NCBI GenBank assembly: GCA_014281115.1
Contig: JACONQ010000001.1
Span: 4,216,001-4,280,000, forward strand
DNA from: Laburnicola sp. R22_1
Lineage: Eukaryota > Ascomycota > Dothideomycetes > Pleosporales > Didymosphaeriaceae
DNA length: 64,000 nucleotides
Direction: 5' to 3'
The notes beneath the pieces are model-generated. The model was not told the origin of the DNA. It saw only the letters and a list, made by a program, of their open reading frames with translations, and searched no databases. Below are positions 41,528 through 52,400 of the stretch, one piece after another. A program made the position numbers and the translations under genes. The stretch's first letter is position 1. Every line of letters starts with the position of its first letter.

Positions 41528-44403
41528 CTATGATTTGAGACACTCAATTGCCTCAACAGTATCAATCCCAAGAGAGCTCCGGCGATCACAGATTGTAATC
41601 TTACAACTTGAAAACAACCTCTCAACTTCAGCTGACATTGCTGGGCAAGAGAGCAGGTCTAAAGCCATCTTTGAGAGGTTTGGATAGAGCCGTTGCTGTG
41701 TTGGTTCCATCCACCATGCCCGTGGATTAAATCGATCAGTATCCTCTTTGTTAAGAAAAATTTCCGGTGACTTGATATATTGTTTATACTCATTAACCAG
41801 GACTCAGCGTTTCCAATGTAGCGTAGTACGGCGTACAATTACAGCCTATAGGGCTTATATAGGCTGTACGTACTACGCTCCGCCCTAGGCTATTAGTATA
41901 GTATAGCGTACTATAGCGTGGTTTATATATATTTTATGCTGTAGTATAGCTATATAGTAGTATCTTTTAGAGATTTTAATGCGTAATTTAGGTATTTTAA
42001 AGTTGCGATTTTAGTGTTTTAGAGGGCTATTTTAGGCTATTTTTACACCTATTCTAGTATAGTACTAGTACGCGCTTACATTGCAAGGATATTTAATAGA
42101 TTATATATAATTAAGGCCTTATAATTATAAAAGAATTAGCTAAGTAGAGGGGCTATTAAAAGTAACCTTATAAGCCTTATAAAGGTAATCTCTAAAAGGA
42201 AAGCCTTATTAATAACCTTAACACTAAGAAATAATTACAGATTACCTAATTAGAAAATCCTACCCCCTATGCTCTATAGGGGAATTTTATAGACTGTATT
42301 ATAGTTATAGACTATATTTTAATATCTCTAGGGGCTCCTATACGTAATAGACTCTTATATAGGCCGTAGCGTAGAGCGATAGGGGTCCACTGTACCGTAC
42401 TACGCTACGTTGGAAACGCTGCCAGGATTAATGAATCAAGAGTTTTCTCTTGCCACGCTGAAAACAGGTTCTTCTTTCTCGGTAGCGCCAATGTCGATAT
42501 AGATGCCTCTGAAGTTGGTAATGCAAGATCTGTAGCTAGATCAGATGTTGAATGAGGCTTGTAATACTTCTTCCAAACGCCATTAAGAACTTTCTTCTGT
42601 GCAGCCTTGATCCACTGGGGTTGCCATCCAACCTTCTTAAAGAATTTCCACTTTCGGTTTGGGCACATAACAACAGCAGCAATATAAGCTTGTGATTTAT
42701 CACTTAGCTTGTAATACTTCTCTATCTTTGCCCACCCATACTTGGCACAGGGGCCTATGAATGGATGTTCAGCATACTAATCCTTGCCCTTCTCTAAGAT
42801 ATCAAGTAGGAACTCCATGATAGGAAGGATACGCTCAACCGTAGCATAGTGGCCTTCACAAGCAAGTGTCGCGTGAGAGTAAGCCTCTAGAAACTCCATC
42901 AGAAGTTCAAGATCATCCCATTTAGCGTCGGTAAGGGTATCTGCCTCCATATCAGCACGCTCCATGTTGTTGAACTGAGTGATTGGCTCTCTTAGTCGAA
43001 TAGCTCGTTCTAACATCTTGTACCACGAGTTCCAGCGTGTATCATTATCTCGTAGAAGGCGAAGGTTTTTCAACAAGTACAGGAACCGCTCGAGCCGTTG
43101 GTTACTTCCTTCAATGAAAACTGCTGTATTATGCAGCTTGCCTAAGGGGCCTTTCTGTCGCCACTGCTCGATCTCTTTCTTGGTATATTCTTGTAGAGGA
43201 AGCTGGCCATTAATAGCCGCTTTGAGTCTCTTTTCTTCTTCTTCAGGAGAGAGTGGTTCATCATCGAGTTTTGGAAAAAGGAATGCTTGTGCAGAGAGAT
43301 TGATGATATGGCCATTACATCGTAGACGTCGAAATACTAGGTCCCAAATAACGTCCTTGTTCTCTTTCAGCCCTTTGATAAGATAAGCTACTAGTGAAAC
43401 ATAAAAGGGGGAGAACCAACATACACATAGAAAGCGAGACACACATAGTGTCATTCTTTGAATCATTATCACCAACGTAGAATCCAAGCACCTTCTCAAT
43501 CTCATAATCACAAATAACAGCTGCAATTGCTTGAGCTTGATTCTCACCTGCATGAGAACCCTGAAGCTCTCGTACAGCTAGAGCTTGGTGTGTAAGCTTG
43601 TCATGCTCATCAGTATAGTGAGCTACAACACCAAGCACAGATTTGTGATTTCCAGACGACCACAGGTCACCAGTGATGTGAATCTCCGACTTTTCAAGGT
43701 TTAGTTGCTTCTTGATTAAGAGTTTCATTGCTTCGTATGTTCGCATCGTTCATACTCGAATAGTATCACCAGAGCCTAGGAGATATTAATCGACATTAGA
43801 GTTCAAGTAACGTGTTAATCTGTAGATGTTTTGTTAGTCACTAATAAAGCAAGGAGAGATCTGAGTAACCAACGCTCGAAATTCCTCACGCGTTACCATT
43901 TCAAATGAAACACCACAAGCTGTAACCCATTGCACATACAGATTATCCAACATATCAGGGTCAATATCACGCCCTGCTCGACTGTTTTCTTTTGTTGTTT
44001 CCTCCTCTGTACCCTTGCCAAGTTTACGGCGTTTGTGACTCCCTTCCTGTGCGTCAACACGCCACTAGGCTAGATCAATTCGCCCTTGATACTCTCCAAT
44101 TCGCTCTTGGTGATATGTGCGTAGTTTGGAGCCGTGATTTGTGTTCAGGTGGTTGCGCTGATTTTTAGTCCCAGTATCGACGTATTCTTGTGTGCAATAA
44201 GCACAACGCCAAATACTCTGGCCTTTCGTATTACGGTGAATTTCAGTGCGAGGGTAATAGGAGTGGTCCCATATCGAGGAGGTTCTCTTAGTTGCAAGCT
44301 CCCCTTGACTAGCAACTAATGAAATTGTCGATTCTCCTCCGCATTGTTGAGAAACCGATGATTCAGGGGCTGGAGATGAGGGAAAAGATATTTGAGAAGC
44401 CAT
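41528..44403 (-). pseudogene. hAT transposase, degenerate
   Basis: Starts MASQISFPSSPAPESS at 44403. A BED zinc finger follows (WRCAYCTQEY ... NHLNTNHG). The catalytic region includes EIHITGDLWSSGNHKSV and VVDRL-less hAT blocks such as DNDTRWNSWYKMLERAI (43010-43060), with the usual helical insertion between. The C-terminal dimerisation domain is at 41528-41720 (LLSCPAMSAEVERLFSSCK, then LGIDTVEAIECLK). Stops interrupt the frame at 44065 and several later points (43740-43800, 42777), and a 617-bp element sits between LDSLIL and NEYKQYIKSP. Not functional as it stands. Confidence 0.9.
41805..42421. mobile_element. hAT-type MITE nested in the hAT element
   Basis: 617 bp, AT-rich. Ends are CAGCGTTTCCAATGTAGCGT (left) and CAGCGTTTCCAACGTAGCGT reading in from the right, continuing AGTACGG. 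Target duplication is CCAGGACT (41797-41804) against CCAGGATT (42422-42429), seven of eight bases alike, the difference being C/T. No coding capacity. It split the host transposase between two conserved C-terminal segments, so it is the youngest of three nested insertions. Confidence 0.9.
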
Positions 44404-44708
44404 GTTAAGCTTAGAAACACGTAATAACTCGTCACAATCAACGTTGGTAATACATCATGAGGTTTCTAAGGTAAATTAGATGACACAGTGTCCTCATTCC
44501 CTAACTCTGAGTCCTTGCTCTAACTATTCTTAATCGGGGAAAGCCAGGACTACCAGTCCTACCAGTCCCAGCCCGGTAGACCCAGTCCGTCCTGACTCCA
44601 ATCAGTCCGTCCTACAGCGCTGGACTGACCCAGTCCGTCCAAGACAGACGGATTGCGTGATCAGTCCACCTAGTCCGTCCTCGGACTAGTAGGAGCACTG
44701 TCTCGAAC

Positions 44709-46743
44709 TCTTTGATAGCTATGTAAGCGTTAACGACGTTGTGCAGTGGCTCCCATGTTGCTTCCTCGAGGCCAAAGCCTCTCCATAGTATATGGTACTG
44801 GAAGCCCTTCTGTTTTGTGCGTTTTCAGTTTAGTATTGCTTCAATCGCCCATGTTTCTCCCCCCTTGCATCTAACGTGATTGGTGGGGGCGGTGGGTTGT
44901 ATTGGCCAAAGAGTGGGTCGTTTGGTAATGGTCGCAGGAGGTTGGCATGGAATGAGTTGTGAATTAAGTCTAATTCGTGTGGCAATTTTAGTTGGTAGGA
45001 GTGAGGGTAGAGCACACGCTCGATTCGGAAGGGGCCAATGAACTTGTGATCTAGATTTGGAATGGGTCTGGCTGATTCGATGTTACGTGTGCTAAGTAGC
45101 ACCATGTCTCCAACTCGATACGCTGGCGCCGGCGATCTATTTGCGTTGGCGAATTGCTCCTGTGAGGCCTGCGCTGACAGTAGGTTGGTATGGAGCAATT
45201 CAGTGATCTCTTGCATCTTGGTAGCGAAGTCGTTGCCCTCGTTGTTGCGTTCTGTTAGGCCTTTGGAGGCTGCGCGTGTTATTGCTCAAGGAGGGCCAAA
45301 GCTTATTTGAGGGTGGTAGCCTGTGTTCGCAAAAAAAGGGGACATTCCAGTTGAATCGCTGATGACATTACGGGCTGCGAATTCCGCTAGTGGGAGCCAC
45401 TCGTCCCAATCGTCCTGAGCGAAGCTAACATACTAACGAAGATATTGCTCCAGGAATGAATTAGCGTTTTCCGTCTGGCCGTCAGTTTCGGGGTGGTATG
45501 CTGTAGAAAGGGCGATATTGATCTGTAAACGGTGGCAGACTGCTTTCCAAAATTCCGAGACGAACAGTGGCCCTCTATCAGAGACAATTGAGTCTGGTAG
45601 TCCATGGAGTTTCTATACATCTCGTACGAAGAGCATTGCTAAATCAGGTGCTTTCATGTCCGTCCTGCAGGGCGTGAAATGTCTGTCTTTTGAAAGCCTA
45701 TCAACTACGACCATGATTGCATTGAATCCACGGGCTGTGGGTTTAATTGGGCCAATGAAGTCGACAGATAGGTCTCTCTACCTTTGCAGAGGAATCGGAA
45801 GCGGTTTTAGTGTGCCCTGGTACCGCAACCGGGAGGTCTTGTTTCTCAGACATCCGTGGCAGTTGCGTGCAAATTGTCTCGTATCGGAGTTAAGCCTCGG
45901 CCACCAATAGGAACGTGAGATGAGTTCGTATAGCTTGTTTTTTCCGGGGTGGCCTGATTCAACGCTATCGTGGGCGAGCTGGATGAGAAGGGTCCTTAAT
46001 TCGCCTTCGGGTACGTATAGTCTCTCTCGGAAGTATAATCGACCTTCATTTATCGTGCATTCCGATAGAGAAACTTCCTTCGAGTGGGGGATGCCGTGAG
46101 GTTTAAGCATCTCGTCCCTGATTTTCATCCACCATTCGTTATCTTCGTAGCCTTTGTCGAGAAGTCTAGTGATCTTGTGGTTAATTGGTTCTGGCTGAAT
46201 TTCGTCGAGAATAGCGGGGCATAGCGCAATTTCTTGTTCCCAGGAGAGATTTGCAAAGAGCTCTGAGAGCTCGGGGTTAAGCTTCAGTTGTTCTTGTACA
46301 GAAGAGTTAATATTGTAAGGTTTAAGTAGTGATTGTTGTTGGTACTTGATGCGGTCATCGTTTTCGTCTTTTGGTAAGTCTTGCGATCTCCTTGTGAGCG
46401 AGTCAGGTTTCCCGTTTTCTCTCCCCGGTATGGACTTGATAGCAAACTGAAACTGCGACAGGAATTCGCTCTACCTGACTTGACGTCTTGAAAGTTGTTT
46501 GGTTGTTATGAAGTATCGAAGGTTAGCGTGGTCGGTAATGACTGTAATCTGGTAGTGTGCGCCTTGAAGCTTAGGTCTCCAGCATTCAAAGCAGCGTACG
46601 ATAGCTAAAAGTTCTTTGTCGTAGATCTCGTAGTTGCACTCGGCGGGGTCGTAATTTTTGGACATGAAAGCCACTGGGTGGAGTACTCCCTGATCGTCTT
46701 CCTGGGAGAGGATGCCCGAAGACACGAAGTCGGAGGCGCCCAT
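44709..46743 (-). pseudogene. gypsy pol remnant: RNase H, integrase, chromodomain
   Basis: Order in translation: RNase H piece (DASDF-like [37 protein letters not shown]) at 46471-46743; integrase HHCC zinc domain (HDSVESGHPGKNKLYELI, CHGCL) about 45960-46040; integrase core with the three acidic positions in VDFIGP, VSDRGP and NSFLEQYL at about 45440-45780; then a GPFRIERVL/HNSFHANLLRPL block and a chromodomain (YHILWRGFGLEEATWEPLHN) at about 44715-44810. In-frame TAGs sit at Trp or Gln positions (for example after PLPIPLQR and in RDV-x-KLHG), as expected for RIP. The chromodomain places it among chromoviruses, which usually target heterochromatin. Confidence 0.88.
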
Positions 46744-46892
46744 ACCTGGGCATTTGCTACCCTAGTACGCACGGGCCGCGCGTTCTAGATCGCGCGATCC
46801 TAGTACGCAACAAGTTCGCATGCGTATACGTACAAGCTTTAACAGAAATTCTAATATAGATATTATATAGTAATATAATAGTTTATTATTTA
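46741..46892. other. junction segment between gypsy truncation and Fot element
   Basis: Begins CATACCTGGGCATTTGCTA exactly where gypsy similarity ends. A matching terminus occurs in the opposite orientation at about 60065-60083. The rest is first palindrome-rich (ctagatcgcgcgatcctag) and then AT-rich. Confidence 0.45.
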
Positions 46893-48765
46893 ACGTACTC
46901 CACAACCGAGCGACTCACCCAACCGAGCGACTCACTTTTGCCAAGACCCCACCAAAACGTGCTACCATCAATAGTACAACGCGATGCCTTAACAACACAA
47001 CGAACTACTAGCGTTAAACGAAGCTTGTATACAGCTTGCGATCTAGGCTATTGAACGAGACGCGTCACTTTCGCAAAGACGCGCTGCCGCCATCTATAAC
47101 ATCCCTTAAAAGACCCTCAGCCGACGACGCGCTGGAATCGCCTTCCGACGCGACTGCCCACCTAACACAATGAAGCTCACTGTAAGAGAGGAGAAGGCGA
47201 TTATACAGCATGTACTCGACCTAGACTTGCGAGGATTCCCGCCACGGCTTGCTGCTGTGGAGGATATGGCCAATTCTTTGCTAGCTAAGCGGCATCGCGA
47301 CCCTGTGGGCTATAACTGGGCTCCAAACTTTGTTAAGCGCCAGCCAGAGCTTAAAGTCAAGTTTAATCGAAAGTACGACTATAAGAGAGCCCTCTAGGAG
47401 GATCCTGAGGTGATACGAGGCTGGTTCCGGCTTGTGGAGAACATGAAGGCTAAGTATGGTATCCTAGATAAGGACACCTACAATTTTGACGAGTCTGGCT
47501 TTATGATGGGCATAATATCGACTGGAGCGGTAGTCACAGGCTCTGAGCGTCGAGGACGGCCAAAGCAGGTGCAGCAGGGCAATAGGGAGTGGACAATAGT
47601 TATCCAAGGCATCAACGCAATGGGGTGGTGGATCCCACCCTTCATTATCTTCGGGGGCAAGCACCACCTCTCCGCCTGGTATAAGGAGAAGGATCTACCT
47701 CATGATTGGGTTATTGCAGTCTCTGAGAACGGCTGGACGACAAATGAGCTTGGTCTGCAATAGCTGAAGCACTTTGATGAGCATACAAAGAGGCGTACTA
47801 TTAGTGGAGCACGTTTGCTTATTATTAATGGCCACGAAAGTCACAACTCGCTCGAATTCTAGGATTACTGTAAAAAGAGTAATATTATTACTCTCTGTAT
47901 GCCTCCACATTTGTCGCACCTTTTGCAGCCACTTAACGTGGGTTGTTTTGCGCTGTTAAAGAAGGCGTATGGGCGCTAAGCCAAGAATCTGATGCGCAAC
48001 TACATCACGCACATCACTAAAATCGAGTTCCTACCTTGCTTTATTGCTGCTTTTAAGGCTTCAATTACTAAAAGTAATATTAAAGGAGGCTTTTAAGGTG
48101 CTGGCCTAGTGCCCCACGACCCAGAGGCTGTACTATCGCAGCTTAACGTCCGCCTGCGTACGCCTCCAGAATGTACTATTCGCGATAGTATATGGGAGTC
48201 GCAAACTCCGCGAAATAGTACAGAACTTAGGTCACAATTAATGCTAGTTAAGCAGAGGATTTAAAGGCATGTGGATAGTTCCCTAACTTATATAGTTGAG
48301 GCGGTGGAAAAGCTCGTCAAAGGCGCCAAGCTGATGGGGCATTCTTTAGTGTTGATGACCAAACGCAACGCCGAACTTCAAGCTGCTAATAAGGCCGCCA
48401 CGCGACGTAAATCGCACAAAAGAAAGCGATTGCAGCAAGAAGGAGCTCTTACAGCTAAAGAGGGCCAGCGGCTGGCTACTCTAAAGGACTTTGCGGCGCG
48501 CAGTGATGGCAAGAAGGCAAAGAAGAGGGCGCGCGTTGATGGAGGCGAGCCAACTCAACGGCGCTGTGGACGCTGCGGCGAGCCTGGGCACAATAGAACA
48601 ACGTGTAAATAACCTGCAGAAGTAGATTCTGAATAGATTGGCCTATTTAGACTATTGATAATAGTTCGTATTGACTCTGTACTGTCGTGAATAGTACATG
48701 TTTTGGTGGGGTCTTGGCAAAAGTGAGTCGCTCGGTTGGGTGAGTCGCTCGGTTGTGGAGTACGT
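46893..48765 (+). mobile_element. Fot/pogo-type element with 66-bp perfect TIRs
   Basis: 1873 bp, flanked by TA dinucleotides (46891-46892, 48766-48767). Inverted repeats 46893-46958 and 48700-48765 are identical over 66 bp, begin ACGTACTCCACAACCGAGCG, and contain two direct copies of aaccgagcgactcac. It encodes one degenerate pogo-like transposase in the plus sense. TA target, TIR style and transposase place it in the Tc1/mariner superfamily, Fot/pogo group. Confidence 0.93.
46984..48612 (+). pseudogene. Fot/pogo transposase with several TAA/TAG codons
   Basis: One frame runs from ATG 46984 to TAA 48610-48612 (about 540 codons) with no shift but about nine internal stops, all TAA or TAG: codon 3, one near 47044 (QLAI-stop-AIERD), one near 47110 (YNIP-stop-KTL), 47395, 47761 and others after LEF, AYGR, KGGF and KQRI. 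Family blocks: psq-type helix-turn-helix (RRAAAIYNIP), CenpB-type HTH (LDLRGFPPRLAAVEDMANSL, KRQPELK), DDE core (TYNFDESGFMMG, VIQGINAMGWWIPPFIIFGG, LLIINGHESHNS; PPHLSHLLQPLNVGCF), and a C-terminal CCHC zinc knuckle (CGRCGEPGHNRTTC). Most stops sit at likely Gln codons (CAR to TAR), the RIP signature. Confidence 0.9.
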
Positions 48766-49140
48766 TATATCTTTTTATAGATACTAGTAGTAAGAGCCTT
48801 TAAATTACTTTGTACTATAATTACTATACACACTCTTATTGTCAAATATACGGGTATTCTTGATGAGTTGAGATGGAAAAGTGGTGGGTTGATTGATTGA
48901 TTGTGTGTGTTCCGTCGGAGAAGCTCGGCTACCGCGAGAAGTAACTATCTAGTACTAAGCCGGACTAGTACTATTTAGAATAGTACAGGGGCAGTGTAAA
49001 ACAGTAGTGCGCCAGCCTCCTTAGTGTATTTCACAGTGAAATCACTGTGATTTACACTGATTACCACTGTAAGGGGCCATATGATCGTACACACCTACCC
49101 ACTGGATTTTACAGTGACTGTCTATCTGACACTTATCCCC
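48766..49140. other. GC-normal spacer between the Fot element and the AT-rich block
   Basis: No gene. 48980-49080 contains short palindromes of cactgt/acagtg (ttcacagtgaaatcactgtg), and a (ttga) run near 48888. Possibly the end of another small element, unproven. Confidence 0.4.
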
Positions 49141-49846
49141 CTATTTTTTTAAAAAACTTATTTTATATTATTATTTTATTATTATTATTAATATTATTAC
49201 TACTAGTATATCTATATGGTGTTATAAGTAGTAAGTAGGTAGAGATACTAGTATATATACCTTTTATTTTTTTAATAGTAGTTAACTATATATAATAATA
49301 TATAGTAAGATTATAATTATAGTCCTAAAAGTGCTTTTTTAGTAAGCAAAAATTTTAAAGCTTTATTATATATACTATTAATTAATAACGTTTTTATTAC
49401 TTCTAAATTTTCTATAAAGTAAATATAGCTATAGACAAATTATATAGATAAATAAGAGGCACTTTCCCCTAGTAAAAAAGCCCTTTAAAGGGGTTTAAGG
49501 AAAAACTAACACTAGTGGCCTATTATCTATCCAAAGCGTAAATTAAAATTTCTAACAAAGTTTTTCCTAAATTAGAAAATAGTAATATGCCTTAATTAAC
49601 TTTCTTGTCTTATAAGTTTAAATCTCAATAACTTATTAAGACTAATTAATAACTAGTTACAGATTTCTTAATTATTAGAGATACTTACTAATAATAGCTT
49701 TTCTATCCTATAAGTTTAATCTAATAACTTAGTTAAGACTAGCTTAAATAGTTAGAAATTTCTTAATTATTAGAGATACTAGCTTATTTAGGCTACTTTT
49801 CTTCTTATCTATAAAGATTAATTTTTAGTGTTCAAAAACTAGAGGG

Positions 49847-49929
49847 GGAGAGGGCGAGATTCGAACTCGCTAAGGAGTCTAAGTTTTCGCTTATTTCTAG
49901 ACTAAAATCCTCGCTTATAGTCCCCCACC
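49847..49929 (-). tRNA. tRNA-like sequence, probably a mutated tRNA or tRNA-derived repeat
   Basis: On the minus strand a perfect 5-bp T stem and loop, gcgagTTCGAATctcgc, is followed by cctctcc, which pairs (five Watson-Crick, one G-U, one mismatch) with ggtgggg 83 nt upstream. Between lies an imperfect anticodon-like stem (gtcta ... tagac) with a long loop that could hold a short intron or variable arm. The A box is poor, with TA in expected TG positions, as if RIP-mutated. No anticodon can be assigned. It lies inside the AT-rich block, so a functional tRNA is unlikely. Confidence 0.35.
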
Positions 49930-50080
49930 ACAGTATAGAATTACCATCTAGACTTTTGCTATACTTAGACGGCCTTACGCCCGTACCTATTATAATACGC
50001 CCCTCTATATATAAGTATAAAGTAGTTACTAATATATATATAAGTATAATACACTAAAATAATATTATATAATTAATAAC

Positions 50081-50166
50081 CTTTTTAATTACTAAGTAGA
50101 GGGCTTTGCTTTTTTTATTATATTATTTAACATAAAAGCCTTTATCGTGCTACCTCTAGGTAGTTA
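50081..50166 (-). repeat. 90-bp family, copy 1 (inverted)
   Basis: Inverse of the shared core acgataaaggcttttat, with the nearby agagccc/agtaat motifs also inverted. Copies 2-4 are at 51193, 52066 and 55031. Confidence 0.8.
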
Positions 50167-51192
50167 ATTTAACGCTATATAATTAATAACTAAGTGTATA
50201 TAATATATAATTATTATAGCTAGCTAATATTTCTTTTAGTAAGAATGGCCTAATAAAAACAAATAAAAAAGTATATATATAAGTGTTACGGTTCGCGCGT
50301 AATATGCACATATCTAATTAGTTAGTTTAATCTTATCTCTAGATAAGATAATTAAACGCTAAGCCTATATTAAGAAAAACTAGCTACTAGAATGACATTC
50401 GATTATAATTAACAGTTATACAACTTTAGGTGGCAGAGTGTAAGAATAAGCGTGTCTTAGAGCTATTATAAGATTTAACTAAGTGCTCGATAAAGAAGGA
50501 GAAGAGGAGGAGGTATACTAAGAAGTTTAATGCGATGCTAAATACTATATTTATTAAGCTACTAACACATAAAGATAAGGATAATCTTAAGGCCTTTATC
50601 TTAAACTTAGTTATTAAACTAGATAAAGGGGAGACGGCTCTCTTATAGTGGTCAAAGCAACAAAAGAGATAGCTGCAGATCTTTAATATAGACCTATTAA
50701 GTACTTTGTTAAGTTTTACGTAGTATATAGTTTAAAGTTAATAATTATATTAATTATTTAGAATTACTTCCTCTAGTACTAGTTTAGTATATTTTAAATC
50801 TATTTTTTATTTTATATATAGATTTTTACTTTAATACTTCTCTTTTTATTATTAAGCTTATAATTCTTATCCATCTTAACAATAGTAGTAAGGGCGGTCT
50901 TTTACTTCTAGATATACACGTAATTAATACCTTAGTATTAATTACTTACTATTTTATAAAAAAACACTTTAAATATAGAAAGTTAAACTTATAAGTTTAC
51001 TTTATTAAAATTTTAAGGTATATCTCTAGTAGCTAAAGAGTTTAAATACTAGTAATACTATATACTTTTATCTTTTACTTACTATTTAACTTTTTTAGTA
51101 TAATAGTTATTAAAGTAAAAGAGTTAAGAAATATAAATTTAAAAATTACTTATACTACTATAGCATATTAATAAAACTATGTGTGGTTAAAT

Positions 51193-51296
51193 TAACTATC
51201 TAGAGATAGCACGACAAAGGCTTTTATCTCAAATAACATGACAAAAAAAGCAGAGCCCCCGGCTTAGTAATCAAAAAGAGCGTGAAAAAGGTAATA
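51193..51296 (+). repeat. 90-bp family, copy 2
   Basis: The least mutated copy: it keeps acgacaaaggcttttatctc and gcagagcccccggcttagta where the others have T or A in place of several C or G. Confidence 0.8.
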
Positions 51297-51739
51297 AAAC
51301 TATAATAGTTTTATTAATAAAAGAAATTAAAGTTACTCTATATAAGCTTTATTATAGTAGATTATAATAAAAATATAGAGTAAAGGCACTAGCTTTTATT
51401 TCACTTCTCGTATTACTATTCTTTAATATTTACTATTCTTTAGAATTCTATGGTTAAATAGTAACTTTAAGATTACTGTTCTATAGTTTAATTGCTCTAT
51501 AGCTATTATATAATTAGCTTTTATAATTATTATATTATGCTTTAGCTTTCTACTATAGCTAATCTAAATTACGCCTTTTTTATATACTTTAGCTATTAAA
51601 CCTTAGTTATATTTACTATTAAGTTTTATAATTTATAAAAGGTTAGGTTAACTATAAATAGATATAAATAAAAAATAAAAAGAGATAGCTGCGTCTTAGC
51701 TGCATAGCATAGATATGCTCTTAATACTACTATAATTAA

Positions 51740-52400
51740 TATTAGAGAAAATTTTGTGTGCGTATAAGCACCTAGGGTACCTAAGCAGCTTTATATACGT
51801 CTACACACTAAGTACGCTTAGAGCGCACTAGCGATAGTATCTTTTTCTTAGTATGCACATGCGTAAGGTTGCGTAAGAATGTGCACCTATACTGCTAGTG
51901 TATCTAGTGTACCTAGGGCACCTAGGATATCTATGCTATTAATATAATGCTAATTAATTAGTAAATAAAGCTCTTTAATTAGCTAAAATGTTTTAAAAAA
52001 AATGGTTAGTAATCTGCTTAGTATGCTTAAAAAATTAGAATTTTTTTAAAGTATGTGCCGTTATTTTATCTACCTAGGGATAGGACGATAAAGGCTTTTA
52101 TCTTAAATAACATAATAAAAAAGTAGAGCCCCTACTTAGTAATTAAAAAAGGCGTAAAAAGGTAATGACAAATTTTTTTAAAGTATAAAGTTAAAGTCTT
52201 TTACTAGATAGTAATTACTAGTTAATATAATAGTATTAATTACTAGCGTAATATATAGAACTTCTGCCTAACCCTAAATTATAAGTTTTGTAGGTTTAAA
52301 AATAGAAAAATATAATTTTATAATTATTTAAAAGAATTAGATTAGTCGAAAATTAGCAGCTTAGTAAAAAACACTATTTTAAAAAGTATAATCTTTAATA
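51740..52400 (+). repeat. 650-bp duplicated segment, copy 1 (with insertion)
   Basis: Corresponds to 55125-55690. It carries copy 3 of the 90-bp family (52066-52166) inserted in the middle, which copy 2 of this duplication lacks at that place. Confidence 0.75.
52066..52166 (+). repeat. 90-bp family, copy 3
   Basis: Same core as the other copies; located inside the first copy of the 650-bp duplication. Confidence 0.8.

Larger units (their letters stand above)
41131..44700 (-). mobile_element. hAT DNA transposon with perfect 8-bp TSD
   Basis: 3570 bp. Ends are CAGTGCTCCCACTAGTC (left) and, reading in from the right, CAGTGCTCCTACTAGTC. Flanks are TCTCGAAC at 41123-41130 and TCTCGAAC at 44701-44708. 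Both subterminal regions are filled with short cagtccgtcc/ggacggact repeats, probable transposase-binding sites. It carries one degenerate transposase gene on the minus strand and is itself interrupted by a smaller element at 41805-42421. Confidence 0.95.
40764..46740 (-). mobile_element. truncated Ty3/gypsy chromovirus-type retrotransposon
   Basis: Reads on the minus strand from a partial RNase H domain (46743) through integrase to a chromodomain and a 3' LTR (40764-41012), with a purine-rich tract (aggggggtcc) just before the LTR. The 5' LTR, gag, protease and most of reverse transcriptase are missing; the sequence stops at about 46740. A hAT element at 41131-44700 splits the end of the chromodomain region; removing it and one copy of its 8-bp target duplication leaves the frame continuous. 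So gypsy inserted first, hAT later. Several in-frame TAGs mark it as inactive. Confidence 0.88.

Noticed and set aside
46984..48612. TAA/TAG read as glutamine by a changed genetic code
   Set aside because: RAD4, CUZ1 and the oxidoreductase in the same window are intact without such codons and some genes end in TAA or TAG, so mutation of CAR codons is the simpler explanation.
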